DNA of 56,649 nt from Thermoanaerobaculia bacterium (lineage in GTDB: Bacteria; Acidobacteriota; Thermoanaerobaculia; Multivoradales; JAHEKO01), in assembly GCA_947259195.1 (NCBI GenBank), contig CAMYLC010000155.1:140564-197212 (forward strand). Direction: 5' to 3'. A model generated the notes under the pieces. That model searched no databases. It saw only the letters and a program-made list of their open reading frames with translations, and was not told the DNA's origin. Shown piece by piece: positions 1 through 8,864 of the stretch (its first letter is position 1; every line of letters starts with the position of its first letter). The position numbers and the translations under genes were made by a program.

Positions 1-1
1 T

Positions 2-64
2 GGAGGCGGCTTCAGCGGGGGGGGAGGGAGTTTTGGAGGCGGTGGAGCCTCAGGGAGTTGGTGA
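2..64 (+). CDS. C-terminal tail of a YgcG-like TPM-domain protein (5' partial)
   Basis: Only the last 20 codons lie in the window. They read as a glycine/serine/phenylalanine-rich tail ending in A-S-G-S-W and a TGA at 62-64. Such a tail is the usual C-terminus of YgcG-like membrane-anchored TPM (TLP18.3/Psb32/MOLO-1) proteins. The stop overlaps the ATG of the next gene (TGATG), and that gene also encodes a TPM-domain protein, which supports the call. Reading frame and stop are seen directly; the identity is inferred from tail composition and neighbour. Confidence 0.6.
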   Translation, partial: GGGFSGGGGSFGGGGASGSW

Positions 65-561
65 TGGATGTAGCTCGCTGCTTTCGGCACATGAATACGA
101 CGAGATGGACGCTGCTTCGCAGGTTTCCTCCATCGACTCTCGAAGCGATCGAGACGGCTATCCGTGAATCCGAAGCGACCCATCGAGGGGAGATCCGATT
201 TGCCATCGAAGGCTCGCTCGATGCCTGGCCTGCCTTGCGCGGGGTGAGCTCGCGAGAGCGCGCGGTCCGAGTATTCGGCGACCTGGGCGTCTGGGATACC
301 GAGGAGAACAGCGGCGTTCTGATCTACGTCCTGCTGGCGGACCGCAAAGTCGAAATTCTCGCGGATCGTGGATTCAGGTCCTGCGTGGCAGCCGACGAGT
401 GGACCCAGATCTGTCACGGAATGGAGCTGGAGTTTTCAGAGACCCACTTCGAGGCGGGAGCGCTGGATGGCGTAAGGGCCGTGGGAGATCTCATGGCCCG
501 GAGCTTTCCGGCTGACGGCGGTAACTCGAACGAGCTCCCGGACCGCCCGGCAATCCTCTAG
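64..561 (+). CDS. TPM-domain (TLP18.3/Psb32/MOLO-1) protein, short second member of a pair
   Basis: 165 residues with no signal peptide or membrane segment. The region from about residue 20 to 145 matches the TPM domain: an N-terminal helix with E-A-T-H-R-G-E-I, then V-W-D-T-E-E-N-S-G-V-L-I-Y-V, then A-D-R-K-V-E-I-L-A-D-R-G. The second gene of LemA/YgcG/TPM clusters typically encodes this short form; its biochemical function is not settled. The ATG at 64 overlaps the upstream stop (TGATG) and has GGGAG about 7 nt upstream, so translation is probably coupled. ATG 91 is an alternative start. Its stop codon shares the palindrome CTAG (558-561) with the convergent gene on the other strand. Confidence 0.82.
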   Translation: MDVARCFRHMNTTRWTLLRRFPPSTLEAIETAIRESEATHRGEIRFAIEGSLDAWPALRGVSSRERAVRVFGDLGVWDTEENSGVLIYVLLADRKVEILADRGFRSCVAADEWTQICHGMELEFSETHFEAGALDGVRAVGDLMARSFPADGGNSNELPDRPAIL

Positions 562-1418
562 TCGGTACCGAAGAAATCCTGAACAAAGGCCCTGGGTCGG
601 ATCATCTCGAAGCCGAATTTCTCGGCGACCTTGGGCGTCGTCAGCGGCCCCATCCCGCCCGTAGCCGCGAATGACCAGAGCTCGTTGAGGATCGGGGGGA
701 AGCCCTCGATCGCACTGCTTGGGGGCACACTGTGCACCTGCAGGTCTCGGTCGATGGCTTTGGCGATCCAGCCAACGATCTGCTGATACGAACAGGAGCC
801 GGCGCTCAAGGGAATGTCGGCTCGCTGGGCGTCAGGATGGTCGAGCACCGAAAGCACCAGGTCGGCCACGTTCTCGACGGCGACGAAGCCGTATCTTCGT
901 GCCGGGTCCCCGATCACCTGCACCGTGTCACCCAGCCGCAGCTGCGCCCCGACGACGAAGCCGATCCAAGACTCCATGAAGAATGTCGGTTGCAGAATCG
1001 TGTAGCTGAGACCGCTCGAGCGGATCGCCTCAGCGGTGGTGGCCTTGGCGCGGGCCAAGTCGACGGGCGAGTCGCTCTTGAAGCCTGTTGCCGATACATA
1101 GACGATTCGGGGGACACCAGCACTCTCCGCGCAGCGCAGAAGTGTCGCATGGCCCTTTCGATCGACGGCATCCACGGAGTCGTCGCCTCCACGCGAGGCG
1201 CCGGTAGCCGTGGATATGATGCGATCGATTCCCTTGCAGGCCGCATCCACGGTGAGGATCTCTCTGAGATCACCGAATGCCAACTCGGCTCCGGCTGCCT
1301 TCAGGGGGCTTACATCCGACGTGTCGCGGACCAGGACCCGCACCTGCTCCCCCTGTTCCAGGAGACGCCTGGTGATGCGTCCTCCGAGATCGCCCGTTGC
1401 ACCGACTACGAGATCCAT
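558..1418 (-). CDS. NmrA-like / atypical SDR NAD(P)-binding protein
   Basis: 286 residues. The N-terminus shows a Rossmann dinucleotide motif of the atypical SDR type (V-G-A-T-G-D-L-G-G-R-I), followed by V-R-V-L-V-R-D and a G-D-L-R strand end, as in NmrA/NAD(P)H-binding reductases and epimerases. The middle contains Y-V-S-A-T-G and a F-F-M-E-S-W segment typical of this group. There is no classical YxxxK, so it may be a redox sensor or a quinone/isoflavone-reductase-like enzyme; the substrate cannot be read. A longer frame runs upstream, but GGAGGA sits 7 nt before ATG 1418 and homology begins there. It is convergent with the TPM gene, sharing the CTAG stop. Confidence 0.85.
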   Translation of the reverse strand: MDLVVGATGDLGGRITRRLLEQGEQVRVLVRDTSDVSPLKAAGAELAFGDLREILTVDAACKGIDRIISTATGASRGGDDSVDAVDRKGHATLLRCAESAGVPRIVYVSATGFKSDSPVDLARAKATTAEAIRSSGLSYTILQPTFFMESWIGFVVGAQLRLGDTVQVIGDPARRYGFVAVENVADLVLSVLDHPDAQRADIPLSAGSCSYQQIVGWIAKAIDRDLQVHSVPPSSAIEGFPPILNELWSFAATGGMGPLTTPKVAEKFGFEMIRPRAFVQDFFGTD

Positions 1419-1552
1419 GGTTGCTCCTCCCCGTGGTAGGTCGATGGTGGCCGCCGGCAGACCTAGCCCGACACCTTCAAATGCCCAGGTTGAGTGTCTG
1501 GAGCTGGAGTCTATCTCAGGCAGGCAAGCCTTCCACAGATAGGTGCTTGTCG

Positions 1553-1558
1553 TATACT
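1553..1558 (+). promoter_or_regulatory. Putative -10 element TATACT upstream of the small membrane protein
   Basis: TATACT lies 31 nt before the ATG at 1590. The same nonamer TCGTATACT recurs upstream of the AI-2E family gene at 36119. No good -35 is visible, so this is a candidate only. Confidence 0.35.
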
Positions 1559-1589
1559 CCCCCTGTCTTTTTGACCGAAAGGAGGCAGC

Positions 1590-1991
1590 ATGAACTATGG
1601 GAAGGCGGTTGTCGCCGGGGTTGTCGGTGGTGTCGTCGTCAATGTCGCCAGTTTCGTCATGCACGGAATGATCATGGCGGCCACATACAAGAAGTACGCG
1701 GTCTTTACTCAGGAACAGGCCAATCCCCTGTATTTCACTCTGATCGCGGTCTGCATGTCGATCGCGGCAGCCTTCCTCTTCGCCAAGACCCGCGGTGTGT
1801 GGGCCGACGGGCTGATGGGGGGCGTCACCTTCGGCTTCTGGCTCGGGATGATCGCGTTCTTCGCACCGTTCTACAATTCTCTGGTGTTCGAGGGGTTCCC
1901 CTACTACATGAGCTGGTGCTGGGGCGGAATCAACCTCATCGGCTATCTGGTCCTCGGCGCGGTTCTGGGCTTGATGTACAAGAAGCAGTAG
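1590..1991 (+). CDS. Small four-helix membrane protein of unknown function
   Basis: 133 residues with four likely transmembrane helices at about 5-30, 47-65, 74-93 and 110-130. The N-terminal helix is glycine/valine-rich. The loop after helix 1 carries Y-K-K-Y-A-V-F-T, and the short C-terminus ends in K-K-Q. AGGAGG precedes the ATG at a good distance, and a TATACT -10-like box lies upstream. It stands alone between a divergent reductase and a secreted propeller protein. I do not recognise a named family. Confidence 0.8.
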   Translation: MNYGKAVVAGVVGGVVVNVASFVMHGMIMAATYKKYAVFTQEQANPLYFTLIAVCMSIAAAFLFAKTRGVWADGLMGGVTFGFWLGMIAFFAPFYNSLVFEGFPYYMSWCWGGINLIGYLVLGAVLGLMYKKQ

Positions 1992-2129
1992 GCAGCTCGG
2001 ATCGCAGCGCTGGATATCGGCCGGAAGCGGGGACTCTCAGGGTCCTCCCGATCGCTCCAGAGACCTCATTTCGCAGAGCAGAGGTCTGGTACGATTCCCC
2101 TTTGTCGGTCTCTCTGGAGGGAGGTTCTC

Positions 2130-5100
2130 GTGATCCAACCGAAGCTCAGATTCTGTGTGGTGGCTCTGTTTGCGGTGGTATTGATCCCTATTGCCGGAGT
2201 CGCTGAAGCGTCGACCGCAGCCAAAGAGGCGACGCCCTACGATCACCTGGAATGGCGAAACGTCGGTCCGGTGAACATGAGTGGTCGCGTAGCCGATGTC
2301 GAAGGCATTCCCGGCGACCCCAACATCCTCTATGTAGGTGCGGCCTCGGGAGGGGTTTGGAAGACGATAGACGGCGGCTTGAGCTTCGAGCCGATCTTCG
2401 ATGACCAGCCGATAGCTTCCATTGGCGATCTGGCGCTGGCGCCCTCGAACCCCGAGGTGATCTACGTCGGTACCGGAGAGGCCAACGTGCGCAACAGCGT
2501 CTCGTATGGCAACGGCATCTACAAATCCACTGACGGCGGTGCGAGCTGGAAGCACATGGGGCTCGACGATACACGTCACATCTCGCGAATTGTCGTTCAC
2601 CCTACCGATCCCGACATTGTCTATGTTGGTGCCCTGGGGCACATCTTCGGGCCGAACGAGGAGCGGGGTGTCTTCCGCTCGACCGACGGCGGCGCCAGCT
2701 GGGAGAAGGTGCTCTTTGTCGACGATCGCCACGGTGTTTCCGACCTGGACATGGACCCGACGAATCCCAACATCCTGTACGCGGGCTTCTGGCACTTCGA
2801 GCGCAAGCCCTGGACCCACCGGACCGGTAGCGAAGAAGGGGGAGTCTGGAAGACGGTGGATGGAGGAGCCAGCTGGGAGAAGCTGGACGAGGGGCTGCCC
2901 GGGTTGATGGGGCGCATCGGTGTCAAGGTCGCTCCCAGCAATCCCCAGGTGGTCTATCTGATCGTCGAGTCCGATGAAGGGACGTTCTTTCGGTCGCAGG
3001 ACAGGGGCGAGACTTTCGAGAAGATGACAGACAATGTCCAGATCGTCTCTCGCGGCCTCTACTACACGGATATGCGGGTCGATCCCCAGAACGAGAATCG
3101 CGTCTACGCCATCTCCAGCCGTCTCTTCGCTTCGATCGATGGCGGCAATTCCTGGGAACGTATCTCGAAGAGCACCCATGTGGACTTCCACAGCCTCTGG
3201 ATCGACCCGATCGATCCACGGCGGATCTGGCAGGGCCAGGATGGTGGCATTGCCGTGTCCTACGATCGCGGTGGCACCTGGGATCCGATTCGAAATCTCC
3301 CGATCGCGCAGTTCTACCAGGTCTTCCATGACGACCGGCAGCCCTTTTACTACCTGGGAGGTGGTCTGCAGGACAACGGCACCTGGTACGGGCCGAGCCG
3401 AACCCGGGAACCAGCGGGAATCCTGGAGGACGACTGGAGAATGATGAGCTTTGGTGATGCCTACTGGGTGGTACCCCATCCAGATGATCCGGAGCTTTTC
3501 CTCTCGGAGTACCAGGCTGGCGGAATCGTTCGGACCGACATGCGTACCCGTCAACAGATCGACGTTTCACCCCAGCCGAGGCGAAACGATGGAGGGCCGG
3601 TTGAGGTTCTCGAGTATCGCTTCAACTGGAATGCACCGATCGTGGCCTCTCCCCATGATCCCCACACCATCTACTTTGCCGGCAACGTCGTGTTCAAGAC
3701 TCGGGATTTTGGCGACACCTGGGAGGTGATCAGTCCCGATCTCACCACCAACGATCCTGAGAAGCAGGGCGAGGCGGGTGGCCCCGCCTGGACAGAGAAC
3801 ACCACCGCTGAATACCACACGACCCTGATCAGCTTCGCCGAGTCGCCGGTTCAGGCCGGATTGCTGTGGGCTGGATCCGACGATGGGCGGCTCCATGTGA
3901 GCCACGATGGTGGCGACGCATGGCAGGATGTCACTACCAACGTTCCGGACGTGCCCGAGTTCTCTCCGGTCTCCCACATCGAGCCATCGAGAACCTCTCC
4001 AGCTGCGGCTTACGTCGCTTTCGATCGTCACATGTTCGACGATTTCCGTCCCCACATCTACGTTACCCATGATTCCGGCGGCACCTTTCGGCGAATCTCG
4101 GACGGCCTCCCAGAAGGCGCCTGGGTCTGGATCGTACGCGAGGACCCTCGCAATCACGACCTGCTTTGGGCCGGCACAGAGTTGGGGCTCTACGCCTCGC
4201 ATGACCGGGGTGGGACCTGGCGGCGCCTGCATCTGAAGAACCTGCCCACCGTGGCGGTCCATGATGTGCTCGTCCATCCACGGGAGAACGACCTCATCTT
4301 GGGAACCCACGGACGTGCGATCTGGGTCTTCGATGATGCGACGCCTCTTCAGGAGTTCGAGCCGACGGATGACGCGCAGAAGACTCGTCTGTTCGGTATG
4401 CGGCCGGCGCTGAGGTACCCCTCCCGGTTCACCCGCTATGGCTTGGGAGACAGGCGCCACAAGGCTCCCAACCCGCCGGCAGGGGCCTTGGTCACCTACT
4501 ATCTCAGCGAGGACCTGGAAGAAGAAGATGAGGCTGTGACGGCCGCCGAGCCCTCCAAGGCGGCGAAGCACAAAGAAGAGAGTGAAAAGGCCGAGGAGGA
4601 GCGCCTCAAGATCGAGATCCTCGACGTGTCGGGGGAGACGATCCGAACGCTCGATGGAGAAAGCCTGGGTAGAAAGAAAGGTCTCAATCGTGTTGCCTGG
4701 GACCTGGCTATGGACGGTCCTCGCCAACGCACGGACGAGAAACCGGAAGCCGACGAGTTCGATGGTCCGCCACGGGGTCCATGGGTCCTTCCCGGTACCT
4801 ATACCGTTCGTTTGACCTTGGATGAGGAGATGATGGAAGCACCGGTCGAGGTCAGGGTCGATCCGAGTATCGACGTCGGTCTCGAAGCTCTGCGCCAGCA
4901 GTTCCTGTTCGTCAAAGCTCTGCAAGACAAAGTCTCGGTCCTCAACGACGGCCTCCGCAGAATCGACGCGGTGACCGCTCAATTGGCGGCTCGACGGGCG
5001 ACCGTCAAGAAGATGGAACAGGATCTTCCTGACGATCTGCTTTCTGCGCTCAGCGACTATGAGCAAGGGAGCTCCGAGCTGGTAGAGGGCCTGGCTCGAG

Positions 5101-5363
5101 CCGAGGACAAGCCCTACTGGAGCCAGGGGCCGCGCTTGAGCGAGCGTCTGCAGTCGTTGGCCAGGGAGGCCGATGGGCAGTTTGCAGCGCCCACCAGGGC
5201 ACAGATCGACTATCTGGCGGAGCTCGAGGCGGAGTTCCAGGAGAAGGTCGAGGAGGTCAATATCCTGTTCACCGAAACGCTGCCAGCCCTGAATGGTCAG
5301 CTTCAGGAGCAGGGCATCCCATCGATCTTGCTACCCGCGGCACTGGAAGTGCCGGTTCTGTAG
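2130..5363 (+). CDS. Secreted Asp-box (BNR/sortilin VPS10-like) beta-propeller protein
   Basis: 1077 residues with a signal peptide (about residues 1-28, cleavage near A-E-A-S). From residue 40 to about 740 there are at least eleven Asp-box copies of the form S-x-D-x-G-x-x-W/F, including S-T-D-G-G-A-S-W and T-H-D-S-G-G-T-F. This indicates one or two large beta-propellers like those of glycosyl hydrolases of the VPS10/sortilin fold. Around residues 790-830 there is a charged Glu/Lys-rich insertion, then a beta-sandwich-like segment with a helical C-terminus. Such proteins in Acidobacteriota and Bacteroidota are often annotated as exo-alpha-sialidase or glycosyl hydrolase, but catalysis cannot be inferred here. 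The start is GTG 2130, with GGAGGGAGG 5 nt upstream. Confidence 0.9.
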   Translation: MIQPKLRFCVVALFAVVLIPIAGVAEASTAAKEATPYDHLEWRNVGPVNMSGRVADVEGIPGDPNILYVGAASGGVWKTIDGGLSFEPIFDDQPIASIGDLALAPSNPEVIYVGTGEANVRNSVSYGNGIYKSTDGGASWKHMGLDDTRHISRIVVHPTDPDIVYVGALGHIFGPNEERGVFRSTDGGASWEKVLFVDDRHGVSDLDMDPTNPNILYAGFWHFERKPWTHRTGSEEGGVWKTVDGGASWEKLDEGLPGLMGRIGVKVAPSNPQVVYLIVESDEGTFFRSQDRGETFEKMTDNVQIVSRGLYYTDMRVDPQNENRVYAISSRLFASIDGGNSWERISKSTHVDFHSLWIDPIDPRRIWQGQDGGIAVSYDRGGTWDPIRNLPIAQFYQVFHDDRQPFYYLGGGLQDNGTWYGPSRTREPAGILEDDWRMMSFGDAYWVVPHPDDPELFLSEYQAGGIVRTDMRTRQQIDVSPQPRRNDGGPVEVLEYRFNWNAPIVASPHDPHTIYFAGNVVFKTRDFGDTWEVISPDLTTNDPEKQGEAGGPAWTENTTAEYHTTLISFAESPVQAGLLWAGSDDGRLHVSHDGGDAWQDVTTNVPDVPEFSPVSHIEPSRTSPAAAYVAFDRHMFDDFRPHIYVTHDSGGTFRRISDGLPEGAWVWIVREDPRNHDLLWAGTELGLYASHDRGGTWRRLHLKNLPTVAVHDVLVHPRENDLILGTHGRAIWVFDDATPLQEFEPTDDAQKTRLFGMRPALRYPSRFTRYGLGDRRHKAPNPPAGALVTYYLSEDLEEEDEAVTAAEPSKAAKHKEESEKAEEERLKIEILDVSGETIRTLDGESLGRKKGLNRVAWDLAMDGPRQRTDEKPEADEFDGPPRGPWVLPGTYTVRLTLDEEMMEAPVEVRVDPSIDVGLEALRQQFLFVKALQDKVSVLNDGLRRIDAVTAQLAARRATVKKMEQDLPDDLLSALSDYEQGSSELVEGLARAEDKPYWSQGPRLSERLQSLAREADGQFAAPTRAQIDYLAELEAEFQEKVEEVNILFTETLPALNGQLQEQGIPSILLPAALEVPVL

Positions 5364-5514
5364 GACTGGTGCCAGATGCCGAACGGCTATCGATTCACGA
5401 TCTGCTGTTAGATCTGGGGCAGAGAAGGGAAGGCTCCGGCTGTACAATGGAAGGTCCCTCGAAGTAGTTTGATGGAAGAGGAGTACCGGATTCAGACCCG
5501 GAGACGCCATCAAG

Positions 5515-6669
5515 GTGAGCGAACCGACTCGATCTCTGACCACACCGCTCTGGTATCTGGAGGGGTTCATGGACCTGAGTGGCAGGCTGTACCGGGTTCC
5601 GATCCACTCGTTGCCTTTCAGAGTCGGACGCCAGGCCGGTCTCGAGTTGACGCTGCCACTGCAGATCGTTTCATTTCAGCACGCAGAGTTGTACGAGCAC
5701 AACGGCCGATTGATGGTTCGTGATCTGGGGAGCACCAACGGTACATTTCTCAACCAGGAACCGCTGACCGATGAAGCACCCCTCGATGAAGGGGACATCC
5801 TGCACTTCGCGACTCTCGAGTTTCGTCTTTGTCTGATGGAGGCCGAAGGCAGCGAGTCGCTCATTGGCTCGACGGCTGTCATCAGCTCGAAATTGCCCCA
5901 ATTGGTGGTCGAGAAAGCTGAACGGCTGCGGGTCCTTTTGCAGGATGGCGGAGTGAGGCATGAGTTCCAGGCCATAGTCGGGCTCTCGAAACGCGATCTC
6001 CTGGGGTACGAGGTTCTGGGCAGGGGGGATTCGGAGGGGCTTCCCAGCACCCCCTATGAGCTGTTCGATCTGGCGGCAGTCCTCGGGGTCGAGGTCGAGC
6101 TCAGCGAACTCCTTCGCCAGCATAGTTTTCCGGAGTGCGCCTCGTTTCTCGGTGCACCGCGGTTCTTCTTCAATACTCATCCGCGAGAGCTGCGGGATGA
6201 CCGTCTGCTGAGGTCGTTGGAGAGAGCGAGATCCGAGTTCCCGCAGGTTCGGATGGCGATCGAGATCCATGAAGCTGCCGTCACCGACTCGACGATGATC
6301 CAGCGTCTCATGGCTGAGCTCCAACGCTTCGATGTTCTCCTCGTCTACGATGACTTCGGCGCCGGTCAGGCGCGCCTGCTGGAATTGGCCGATGTGCCGC
6401 CCGATTTCCTGAAGTTCGACCGCAGCCTGATCGAGGACATTGACGGTGCGCCTCCCGCTCGTCGCCGGCTTCTGGCGAGCCTTGCCAAGCTGGCTTTGGA
6501 TCTGGGAATCGACCTCATCGCGGAAGGGGTGGAGACCGAGGAAGAGGCCGCAGTGTGTCGGGGAATGGGCTTCGCCTACGGCCAGGGCTACTTGTTTTCA
6601 CGTCCCCAGTCCAGCGATCAGCTAATCAGCGGAGCCGGTGTCGATCTGTCAGGCGGGACACGAGGCTAG
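5515..6669 (+). CDS. FHA-EAL fusion protein, candidate c-di-GMP phosphodiesterase
   Basis: 384 residues, cytoplasmic. Residues 30-105 form an FHA domain with the phosphothreonine-binding signature F-R-V-G-R (35-39) and G-S-T-N-G-T-F (72-78). Residues 150-370 form an EAL domain without a GGDEF partner. The expected catalytic positions are kept: E166 (in E-V-L rather than E-A-L), N220, E250, the pair D279-D280 in D-D-F-G, K300, E337 in A-E-G-V-E, and the Q-G-Y-L-F-S-R-P end. Hydrolysis of c-di-GMP is therefore plausible. FHA suggests gating by a Ser/Thr kinase, but no kinase gene is in the window. The GTG at 5515 was chosen; a TACAAT box lies at about 5442. Confidence 0.85.
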   Translation: MSEPTRSLTTPLWYLEGFMDLSGRLYRVPIHSLPFRVGRQAGLELTLPLQIVSFQHAELYEHNGRLMVRDLGSTNGTFLNQEPLTDEAPLDEGDILHFATLEFRLCLMEAEGSESLIGSTAVISSKLPQLVVEKAERLRVLLQDGGVRHEFQAIVGLSKRDLLGYEVLGRGDSEGLPSTPYELFDLAAVLGVEVELSELLRQHSFPECASFLGAPRFFFNTHPRELRDDRLLRSLERARSEFPQVRMAIEIHEAAVTDSTMIQRLMAELQRFDVLLVYDDFGAGQARLLELADVPPDFLKFDRSLIEDIDGAPPARRRLLASLAKLALDLGIDLIAEGVETEEEAAVCRGMGFAYGQGYLFSRPQSSDQLISGAGVDLSGGTRG

Positions 6670-6717
6670 TGCCGGTTGCGATCAGGACACTCTGACAAGC
6701 TGCGTCGAGGGTCGGCC

Positions 6718-7917
6718 ATGAAGCGGATCGCCAGCTACGAGACAGCTCCATACAGGACCGAGTTGGAAGTCGAGGTGGTGGCAGTACGGCGCGAGGGCGA
6801 CCGCACCTTCGCGGTGCTTGACGACACGATTCTCTATCCTGAAGGGGGTGGACAGCCCTGTGATTTCGGCTGGCTGAAAGGCGTGAGAGTCAACGATGTT
6901 CGCCAGCGAAAGGGTGAGATACGGCACTACTTCGATGAAGGCGAGCTGACGGTCGGGAGAGGTCTGCTGCAATTGGACTGGGAGCGTCGATTCGATCATA
7001 TGCAGCAGCACACGGCCCAGCACCTCTTGTCGGCTTTGGCGCTGGAGCTGTTCGGCTGGCACACTCGGGCCTTTCATCTTGGAGAAAATACCAGCGACAT
7101 CGATCTGGACATCGCGGCGCCTCGATCAGAAGACGTCCGTACCCTGGAGGATGCCGTCGCTTTGCAGGTGGCGGCCGCCAAGCGAATCAGGACACATCGA
7201 GTCGACCCTGAGGAGTACAGGACTCTCGAAGTTCGGAGCCGAGGGCTGCCGGCCGGCCACGTGGGAGATATCCGATTGGTCGAGATCGACGGCGTCGACC
7301 TGAATACCTGCGGTGGCACCCATGTAGGCCTCACGTCGGAGGTCGGCGGGGTGAAGATCCTCAGTTCGGAACCGCAGCGAGGAGGCACCCGGCTCTACTG
7401 GGTGGCGGGGGCACGCCTGCGGAGGCGGTTGGCGCAGCACGAGGCAAGAGGTGCGGAGCTCCGAGCCGTCCTGGACACCGGCGACGCTGAGCTGGTTGAC
7501 GTCTGTCGTCTCAAGCTGGAGCAGCTGGCTCAGGCCAGGCGGCGATGCCGCCTTGTTGAAGAGAGGCTTGCACAAGAGCTCGTTGGGAGATTGCTCGACC
7601 GCTCGGACGACATGGTCGACTACCATCTCGCAGGTGTCGAGGCAGGCCTGCTGCGGCCGATATCAGAGGAGCTCGGCAAGCGAGCCGGGGAGAGAGTAGG
7701 GTTTCTGACCTGCGAGGGGGACGGCAGGTTCAAGTTCTCGCTTGTGCAAGGGGAAAGCTCTGGCCTGGAGGTCAATAGGGCTGGCGCTCGAGTTTGCGAG
7801 ATTCTCGGTGGACGTGGCGGTGGCTCCGGCAGGCTCTTTCAGGGAGTTGCAGACTCGCTGTCACGCCGAACCGAGGCGATAGAGTTTCTCAAACAGGCTT
7901 TGCGGCAGGAATCTTGA
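6718..7917 (+). CDS. AlaX-type alanyl-tRNA editing protein with DHHA1 domain
   Basis: 399 residues. The fold is that of the editing half of alanyl-tRNA synthetase. It opens with a barrel-like N-terminal domain carrying L-Y-P-E-G-G-G-Q-P (39-47), then the zinc site H98-T-A-Q-H102 and C197-G-G-T-H201. The C-terminus has a coiled-coil linker and a DHHA1-like domain containing a G-G-R-G-G-G-S motif. Proteins of this type deacylate mischarged Ser-tRNA(Ala) or Gly-tRNA(Ala) in trans. The long form with DHHA1 corresponds to AlaX-L. An upstream in-frame TTG at 6676 exists, but ATG 6718 has GAGGG in front and begins the conserved sequence. It follows the FHA-EAL gene by 48 nt on the same strand. Confidence 0.9.
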   Translation: MKRIASYETAPYRTELEVEVVAVRREGDRTFAVLDDTILYPEGGGQPCDFGWLKGVRVNDVRQRKGEIRHYFDEGELTVGRGLLQLDWERRFDHMQQHTAQHLLSALALELFGWHTRAFHLGENTSDIDLDIAAPRSEDVRTLEDAVALQVAAAKRIRTHRVDPEEYRTLEVRSRGLPAGHVGDIRLVEIDGVDLNTCGGTHVGLTSEVGGVKILSSEPQRGGTRLYWVAGARLRRRLAQHEARGAELRAVLDTGDAELVDVCRLKLEQLAQARRRCRLVEERLAQELVGRLLDRSDDMVDYHLAGVEAGLLRPISEELGKRAGERVGFLTCEGDGRFKFSLVQGESSGLEVNRAGARVCEILGGRGGGSGRLFQGVADSLSRRTEAIEFLKQALRQES

Positions 7918-7953
7918 GCCGACTCCTCTGACCTTGCCCATGTTTCAAGCCGA

Positions 7954-8853
7954 TCAACCCATCGGAGGTTTGGTCCCTTCCATCAGGGCTCGCCAGGGTT
8001 GGAAGGCCGAGCGTCCGTGCGAATCCGGGCTTTCCGCCATCCGGGCCGCGAGGCTCGCCGACAGGGGCGGGGAGGGCGGAGGGCTACCCGTCATCGCGCA
8101 CCATTGAAGCGAGTTTGCGAGGTGAAGAGAGTAGCTCGCACGGGCCTCCCTGTCCCAGTCTTCGTGACGAAACGGGTTACCGTCGACCTTCTGCGGCTCG
8201 AGCTCCTGGTGTAGCTCCCGTCTCGAGTCTCCGTTGCCGCTGGGTCGGGCGGCGGTGGCTGCAAGATGGGCCTTCCAGGAACCGGCCGGGTGGTAGAGCT
8301 CGAAGGCGTGGCGTGTCAGTGGATAGACATCGATCTGCACCCTCCCTCTGTTGTCGAAGTCGCGATGTTCGGCGCCGTCGATCTCCTTGTTGCCGAAAGG
8401 CACCGCGACGAATTGATGCACCTGGCCGCGCCCGTTCGAGTAGCCGCCGAGCCACGACTGCTCCGTGAGAACGAGATAGTCCTGAGGGTTGCGATGGAGA
8501 GCGCTGGACGAGCTCCGACCGGAAACAGCGTCTCTTCTGCCAGTCGAGATCTTGACTGCAAAAGGGTAGAAGGTCTGGTGGGCCACGGAGTAAGAAGGCT
8601 GGAAGCTCAGCCACATGGCTTCGGACTGATACATCGGTAGCATCGCTTCCACCTGGTGAAGCCAGGGAGCAAAACCCTGTTCGACGAGCTCGCCAACCGG
8701 AAACAGGGGGTAGCGTCCGAGACCTGGGAGGAGGGGGAAATCTCTTTCTCCATCCGGAATCCGTAGCGTGCGCTGGAAATCGATCGTCAGTTTCGCGTCA
8801 GGGTGAATCTCTGGAAAGGTGAAGTTCAGGTTGTCGTGGGTCAGCTCGATCAC
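7954..8853 (-). CDS. Uncharacterised protein paired with an XRE regulator
   Basis: 299 residues, soluble, no signal peptide. The N-terminal two thirds has the look of a conserved family: F-Q-R-T-L-R-I-P-D-G, L-P-G-L-G, M-L-P-M-Y-Q-S-E-A-M-W-L, P-F-A-V-K-I, P-Q-D-Y-L-V, Q-F-V-A-V-P-F-G and V-Q-I-D-V-Y-P. I recall similar sequences as hypothetical proteins in actinobacteria and other soil bacteria, but no function. The C-terminal third is low in conserved-looking motifs and rich in Ser, Pro and Arg. The gene starts 11 nt after the stop of the XRE regulator on the same strand, so the two form an operon under the palindromic operator at 9225-9251. This suggests a regulated stress-type function; I cannot say more. 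Confidence 0.75.
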   Translation of the reverse strand: MIELTHDNLNFTFPEIHPDAKLTIDFQRTLRIPDGERDFPLLPGLGRYPLFPVGELVEQGFAPWLHQVEAMLPMYQSEAMWLSFQPSYSVAHQTFYPFAVKISTGRRDAVSGRSSSSALHRNPQDYLVLTEQSWLGGYSNGRGQVHQFVAVPFGNKEIDGAEHRDFDNRGRVQIDVYPLTRHAFELYHPAGSWKAHLAATAARPSGNGDSRRELHQELEPQKVDGNPFRHEDWDREARASYSLHLANSLQWCAMTGSPPPSPPLSASLAARMAESPDSHGRSAFQPWRALMEGTKPPMG

Positions 8854-8864
8854 TGGGTCTCCTT

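Noticed and set aside
732..1439. 235-codon plus-strand frame opposite the NmrA-like gene
   Set aside because: Composition and lack of motifs indicate a shadow frame.
2037..5066. Two long minus-strand frames (505 and 499 codons) opposite the Asp-box gene
   Set aside because: They mirror the codon bias of the real gene in a high-GC genome, have no family motifs, and the plus-strand frame has a signal peptide and clear repeats.
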